Source: Distichodus sexfasciatus
Lineage: Eukaryota; Chordata; Actinopteri; Characiformes; Distichodontidae
NCBI GenBank assembly: GCA_032718565.1
Contig: JAVGVS010000660.1
Location: forward strand, 1 to 64,000
DNA length: 64,000 nucleotides
Direction: 5' to 3'
This document shows, one piece after another, positions 58,641-64,000 of the stretch; the first letter of the stretch is position 1, and every line of letters starts with the position of its first letter. The translations under genes were made by a program, and so were the position numbers. The notes beneath the pieces were generated by a model. The model saw only the letters and a list, made by a program, of their open reading frames with translations, did no database searches and was not told where the DNA came from.

Positions 58641-60025
58641 TATTTGGTGCCACCATTTAGGGAAGATTTGGAGGGGGGGCGGAATGATTCCCGATAAAGC
58701 GCACGACGTGAGATTTACGACAGCCCCGACCTATAGACACGTGGGGCCACAGCGCTGGCTGTACGGGTTTGATTTCCCAGGGGCGCTAGTGCTTATTTCA
58801 GGGATTTGGAGTCCTCATCCCTCACCGCCGCAACACGCTTGTCTCGGGTTAATCCGTTTCTACCGGAGGAGGAGGCGTCACAATCTCGGCGCTGCCACAT
58901 CTTTACTCAACAATAAAAATGGCTCATAATGTCTTGGCCTCACCCTTCCCTGGAAGGTAATTTTTTTTTCCGGGAGACGCTTCGTCTTCCGTACGCCGAG
59001 TTCGTCCACAAGCTGCTCTATCCGTTATTTATAGTGGGAAGACTGTAGAATTTTAATCAAAACATCTGGGTGAAAGTTTTAGTAACGGCCTGATAACTTG
59101 ATAATGCTCCTGAAAAACAGGCGTCGACTGGTTAATTTCCGGGTTTAATTCAGGGTTACGCACGCAAAAATTAAGATGGTCTGGCGCAAAAGTTGCTTGT
59201 CTCTGCAAGTTCCGCCGAGCTATTTTTGGTCCACGTTTTTGCTACCCTTTGTTGTCAATCAGCAAACGACAACACATCACAAGGCTTTTCTCAAGCTTCA
59301 CGACCTCGGTTTGACAGATCTAGCCGCTCAACAGGCCGTACTGCAGAAATTCCTGCGGTGCTTTGAACGGCTCTGAGAGGCAGCTTCTGACACTCCGGCG
59401 CTCGGAAAATACGACTCGGATAAACGGATAAATTGCCCATCTAGAGCCTTGGCGTGTCAGTATGAAGCTCCTGGTGAGTTTAAAGAGCGGGAATACAAAA
59501 AAAAGAAAAAAGGCAGCTGGGTCGGCACGGAACATGCCCCGTTAGGAAGATGAGAGGCTTTGTGTAAAGTCTCCGAGATGGAGTGTCTGGCTGAGAACGT
59601 AATTTTATACGGAAAATATAACATGAAAGTCAGCGTCTGACTCAACTCAGGTGACTTTACGGGCTTTGACGCCAGTAGCCGTCCTGTATTTGCTGACAAC
59701 GCCATCGATTTCTTCACGTACAAAGAAGCTCTGGGTTAATCGGCAAGCCCGCGAGTCTTCTGCGCTCCTCATTATTTGCTCGTCGTTATTGTCGCTGTTC
59801 CAGCGGGGACGTGGGAACCTGCTCACTTGGGAATGTTGCAGAGGTGACTGGAAGGGTAGTCGTCTGTCAAAAGGAGCTTTGAGAGCTTTGAGGAGTTTAA
59901 TTCTCAAATGTTTAGCAAAAGGTCATGCTACCGGGTCTTGGAGTTCAGCTTTTACTGTGAAATTACTGCCGCTGTCAGGCCATGGAAGCCCTCCAATGTG
60001 GACACGAGTACAGCCAAGAAGGATC
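58641..60025. other. Single-copy stretch, no gene seen
   Basis: Mixed sequence. A 155-codon plus frame (59,651-60,118) runs on into the following array and has no recognised domain. Confidence 0.45.
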
Positions 60026-60950
60026 AGCTCCGTGTCCACCGGCAAGCCAAACACTCCAGTTCCAGACACTTTGGATCCACTCAACACTGTTTCACTATTC
60101 CATACCATTCAACATTGATTCCCAAACCTTTCAAACACATTGATTCCTGTCACCTCAATTCCAAACACTCCAACGGCAAGCAAACTTGAAGGCCGGCACT
60201 TCCAGACGCTTCACTTGGATTCCAGATGCTGAAATTCCAGACACTCTGGTTCTACACACTCCAAGGGCTGGGCTGACCATACACTGACATTCAGCACAGA
60301 TTCCCATTCAAGTCCAGACACACTTATTCCAGATGTTCCAATTCCACACTTGGATTCCAGAAGCTCAGAATCCGAACACTCCAACTCCAAACACTTCCAA
60401 TTCCAGACATACCAGTTCCAAACATTTTAATTCCATACACGCTGATTCCAAACATTCCAGCTCTGATTGCTTAATCCAACTCTAATTCCAAACAACCAGA
60501 TTCCAAACAGTCCAACTCAGATTCTGGACGCACCTATTCCAAACATTCAAATTCAACATGATTCCAAACATTTCGATTCCAAATACTCCAGTTCCAAACA
60601 CTCTCATTCCAGGGACTTCAACTAGATTTTTGGGCACTAAAATTCCAGACATTCCCATTTCATACACTCTAAACACTCCAAACACTTTGATTGCAAACGT
60701 TCCAACTCTGATTCCAGACACTCCAGTTCCAAACACTCTGATATCAGACACTTTCCTAGTTTTTGGGCACTAAAATTCCAGACACACTGATGCCAAAAAA
60801 CCTCAATTCCAAGCACAAAATCCAAACACTCAGATTCCAGACACATCATTATGATTTTAGACACTCGGATTCCAAACACTCAGACTCTAGATGCTTTACA
60901 CCAGACAGTCCAATTTCACACACTCAGATTTTCACACACTGCTTCCTTGT
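60026..60950. repeat. ~15-bp tandem array (ATTCCAAACACTCCA)
   Basis: Some 55-60 degenerate copies of ATTCCAAACACTCCA. A ~150-bp higher-order copy is visible: AGTTTTTGGGCACTAAAATT then CCAGACA occurs near 60,630 and 60,758. In-frame translation gives repeated IPNTP/LIPDT five-residue units. Confidence 0.92.
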
Positions 60951-61069
60951 TTGTTATCTTCACAGGTAAAGACGGAATGGTTAGAACGTAAAGATGGGAT
61001 AGAACATGCGAGCGAAGCATCCCTGTAGGGACTGTAAACTTCCTTAGTTTCCCTAGATAAACTGTGCAA

Positions 61070-61960
61070 AATATCAGCAAAAATATCTTGCATTATATGG
61101 TGGCACTCGAGTTGTGTTGTGGCTTTTGCATTGTATTGTGGAACTCTTGTGTTGTATTGTGTCACACCTGCGTTGTCACACTCGCATTTTATCGTGTGAC
61201 ACTCGCATTGTGCACACTTGTCCAACTTGTGGAACTCTTGCGTTATATGGTGGCACACTTGCGTTGTATTGTGTCACACTTGCATTGTATTGTGTTACAC
61301 TTGCGTTGTCACACTCACAATCTGTTGTCACACTTGCATTGTGTTACACTTGCGTTGTATTGTGTCACACTTGTGTTGTATTGCCACACTTGCGCTGTAT
61401 TGTATTACACTTGCATTGTCACACTTGTGTTGTCACACTTGCGTTGTATTGTCACACTTGCGTTGTATTGCCACACTTGCGCTGTATTGTATTACACTTG
61501 CATTGTCACACTTGTATTGTCACACTTGCGTTGTATTGTCACACTTGCGTTGTATTGCCACACTTGCGTTGTATTGTATTACACTTGCGTTGTCGCACTT
61601 GTATTGTCACACTTGCGTTGTATTGTGTGTCACTTGCATTGTATTGTGTTACACTTGCGTTGTCACACTCACAATCTGTTGTCACACTTGCATTGTGTTA
61701 CTCTTGCGTTGTATTGGCACACTTGCGTTGTATTGTGTTACATTTGCGTTGTGTTACACTCGCGTTGTCACACTCACATTCTGTTGTCACACTCACATTC
61801 TGTTGTCACACTTGCGTTGTTGTGTCACTTGCACTAATTTGTGGAACTCTTGCGTTATCTTGTGCCACTCTTGTGTTTTATTATGGAGCCCTTGCATCAT
61901 ATTGTAGCAAAATTGCATTGTGTTATGGCACTCGCGTTGTGTTTTCTGTATTTGCAGCGT
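61070..61960. repeat. ~15-21-bp array (CACACTTGCGTTGTATTGTG)
   Basis: About 45 copies of CACACTTGCGTTGTATTGTG and shorter forms. Segments of ~100 bp are duplicated within it: 61,378-61,470, 61,470-61,560 and 61,550-61,625 share variant order, and 61,300-61,345 recurs at 61,655-61,705. The unit has no stop codon in any plus-strand frame, so frames of 229, 257 and 284 codons overlap here. None is a gene. Confidence 0.95.
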
Positions 61961-62414
61961 GTTTATGAACGTGCAGCTCAGTTCATGGCATTTGCAAATC
62001 TTCATTTTGCGTGAGCGCACATAGAGGCCTGAGCTGTAAACTCATCAAAGTGAGCTGCAGTTACATAAATGATTGTTTTAAGCTGAAGCAGATGAAGGAA
62101 GTGTGTCAACATGACTAACTGATCACATCGGTCTCTTTACGGCGCAGCTCGGCGGGGGGGATCGAGAGTAGCCGACAGAAAAGGGGACGCGAACTAGCCG
62201 GCCGGGTTTAGCGGCCCACCGGCTCCCGCCGAGCGCTTTGACATCTGATTCGAACGCGCTGACCGCAGGCTCTACTGATCCTCCATGTTAATGAGGTGCC
62301 GGAGCTGGTGATGAACTGCACATGCCAAGCAGGAACGTGCTGCAGTGCGGAGTGTTGGAGACCTGGGAACGATACGGGAAAAAGGGAGAGCGGGAAAAAA
62401 TGAAGCTCGTAAAT
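61961..62414. other. Single-copy stretch, no gene seen
   Basis: Mixed sequence with a G-run at 62,153. Confidence 0.5.
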
Positions 62415-62525
62415 GGTGGGCGTAATGATACATCGATGTACAGCGATCAATGAGTTAACATCATTGATCCAAAATGAAGATACTGATCTGATGTCACACA
62501 TATTGTAATGTCACTTCGTAGGCCT
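62415..62525 (+). mobile_element. hAT-like left-end fragment
   Basis: GGGCGTAATGATACATCGAT and GATGTCACACATATTGTAAT then GTCACTT parallel 594-710. It is truncated after ~110 bases. Confidence 0.5.
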
Positions 62526-62589
62526 ACCTTTCAAAGAAATAAACGCTTCAGCCGACGTCCGTGGAAAAGCATTTTACAGAAATCTTACC

Positions 62590-62699
62590 ACAATCTGTCC
62601 TCGACCGTACTCTAATCCAAACTATATTCCAACACTTACCATACCCATAAACTAATCCTAATCCTAGCCACGATCTAAACTAATCCTAAACTTGACCAT
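62590..62699. repeat. Degenerate TAATCCTAA simple repeat
   Basis: AACTAATCCTAATCCTAGCC, AACTAATCCTAAACTTGACC. The same composition continues at 63,893-64,000, so the hAT element inserted into this tract. Confidence 0.7.
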
Positions 62700-62707
62700 A
62701 ATCTAAC

Positions 62708-63892
62708 TAGGGATATTAACCGATCCGATATGTGGATGGGTATCGGTCCGATAACGGCTCAAGCGGCTGGATCGGGTGTCGGTGGCATTGGGCCGTTCTA
62801 TGGAGCCGATCTGTAAATGTATCATCAGTTGTTGGTGCATGGGAAGTGGCACTGCAATAAAGCAGAGCTGAAACCACTGTTCCAATAATCTAACACCCTA
62901 TTATTAAAAACTGGTCGAGACGCATTTTCAGAATCGGTTGGTTTAATTCGGCCACTGGCTAGAGCAGCTCCGCTTGTGTTTCACACAGACGCTAATAGTG
63001 ACACAACGCTTTTCAGTGACGTATCAAGACGAACACATTCCGGATCCTCTGCATGTGAAAGCATTTGTGAGATGTTCCTGCACTAAAAACAGAAGTAAAT
63101 GCAGAAAACGCATAAATGACATTTTTTCTCGAGCAACATGCTTGTGTTAACGCATCACATGCATGAGTTACCAAGTACCGCTAAACGCCTCCAGTTCAAG
63201 GTCACAAACGCCCCTTTATTTACAGACACAAACTATATTTTAGCCGGTATAAATAAATTCACAACAAACCAGCTGCCTACCTTACCATTCTGCCGCTATT
63301 TACATTTTCCATCGCTTATTCTGAACGACGCCCAGCCGCATCATTGCGACGAGTTCAAAGTATAGGATTGTGGGAAATGTAGTTCTCTCTAAACGCAGCT
63401 CATTTTATAGGCCAAATTGGTTCAAAATGACAAATATCAGTATTTCATTTTCACTGATCTAAATGTTTTTCTTAATTGTATATAATGTTATAGTGTAATC
63501 AGTAAGGAAGAAGAAATACGAGTATGTCTAAAACCAACAATTTTGAGAACAAATAATTTAGCATAATACGGTGTGTATTATTCCATAGTTTTAGTAGAAA
63601 ACAGTATTTAAATCAAGCATTTTTACATAACAATAATTCAGATTGATTAAACCACCCAGATCAGACATTACAACTTGTATTTCAGCCAGGTTTTTACATT
63701 TTCAGGTGAACTGCAGAATATCGAATATATCGCAGAGCAATCGATCGTGACTATGTATCGTGGATACGATCAGATTCGTGGAGATTCCGCCAATATCAGG
63801 GTATTGATTGGATTTGTGTTTGCATCGGCAGATATCCAAATTTACAATATCGGTATCGGACACAAAAAAAAAATGGTATCGGCCCATCTCTA
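62708..63892. mobile_element. Non-autonomous hAT-like transposon, complete
   Basis: It starts TAGGGATATTAACCGATCC and ends GGTATCGGCCCATCTCTA, imperfect inverted ends. AATCTAAC flanks both sides exactly (62,700-62,707 and 63,893-63,900), an 8-bp duplication as expected for hAT. The length is 1,185 bp. The interior has no transposase-like frame; short frames have no recognised domain. Related fragments lie at 35,293-35,345 and 53,341-53,620. Confidence 0.8.
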
Positions 63893-64000
63893 AATCTAAC
63901 ATTAATCCTATGGTTATGATCCTAACTGTAATCTAACCCCAGTTTTACCCATAATCTAATCCTAACCCTAAACCCAGTCGTAATAAATCTAGTAACTCAG
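63893..64000. repeat. Degenerate TAACCCTAA simple repeat, continues off the window
   Basis: AACATTAATCCTATGG ... AATCTAATCCTAACCCTAAA. Continuation of the tract at 62,590-62,699. Too degenerate to be a telomere. Confidence 0.7.

Noticed and set aside
61064..61968. Three overlapping plus-strand frames of 229-284 codons
   Set aside because: The array unit lacks stop codons in all three frames. No start context, domain or normal composition.
63893..64000. Telomere-like TAACCCTAA sequence at the window end, with similar patches at 25,970 and 62,590
   Set aside because: The units are irregular (TAATCCTAA, AATCTAAC) and flank a transposon. Such simple patches are common inside fish genomes.

Overview
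This window looks like teleost fish nuclear DNA. It holds no protein-coding gene that I can defend. The evidence for a teleost is the interspersed repeats: tRNA-derived SINEs, a SINE whose tail carries the fish motif CATTTAGCAGACGCTCTTATC, elements with L2-type 3' ends (GGATAGGCTCC then AATGAATGAATG), many short hAT-like transposons whose ends read TAGGGCTGCAC or TATCGGTATCGG, and many (GT)n and (GA)n microsatellites. Nearly all open frames longer than 60 codons fall on repeats or tandem arrays. The setting is best read as intergenic or intronic.

Layout. 0-9 kb: fragments of hAT and SINE elements, a degenerate ~40-bp array (2.5-4.5 kb) split by a 1,026-bp hAT element and an L2-tailed element, then a large 22-bp minisatellite with a segmental duplication (5.1-8.3 kb). 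9-15 kb: an A/T-rich degenerate repeat, a ~1-kb purine tract, two small coding-like fragments on the minus strand near 12.6-13.3 kb, and a 44-bp array. 15-21.5 kb: mostly single-copy sequence. 21.7-24.6 kb: a long-period degenerate repeat and several SINEs. 25.4-29 kb: the fourth block of the 22-bp satellite, and an L2-tailed element with a perfect 12-bp target-site duplication. 29-31.4 kb: a possible small exon, a hAT copy, and a two-part ~21-bp array. 32.3-32.7 kb: an inverted pair of SINEs forming a palindrome. 33.7-41 kb: a GTTGCTAGG array, more hAT copies, and a 90-bp array. 42-52 kb: two arrays (31 and ~34 bp), each split in two by ~1.3 kb of other sequence. 52-58 kb: mostly single-copy with hAT pieces, then a 31-bp purine array. 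58-62 kb: three consecutive T/C/A-rich or GCATGC-rich arrays. 62.7-63.9 kb: a hAT element with a perfect 8-bp target-site duplication.

The main biology here is repeat dynamics. At least a dozen unrelated minisatellite families occur in 64 kb. Several occur as separate blocks with shared higher-order structure. Transposons repeatedly sit inside or beside arrays. Family names such as hAT and L2-like rest on recalled end motifs and target-site duplications, not on a database search.
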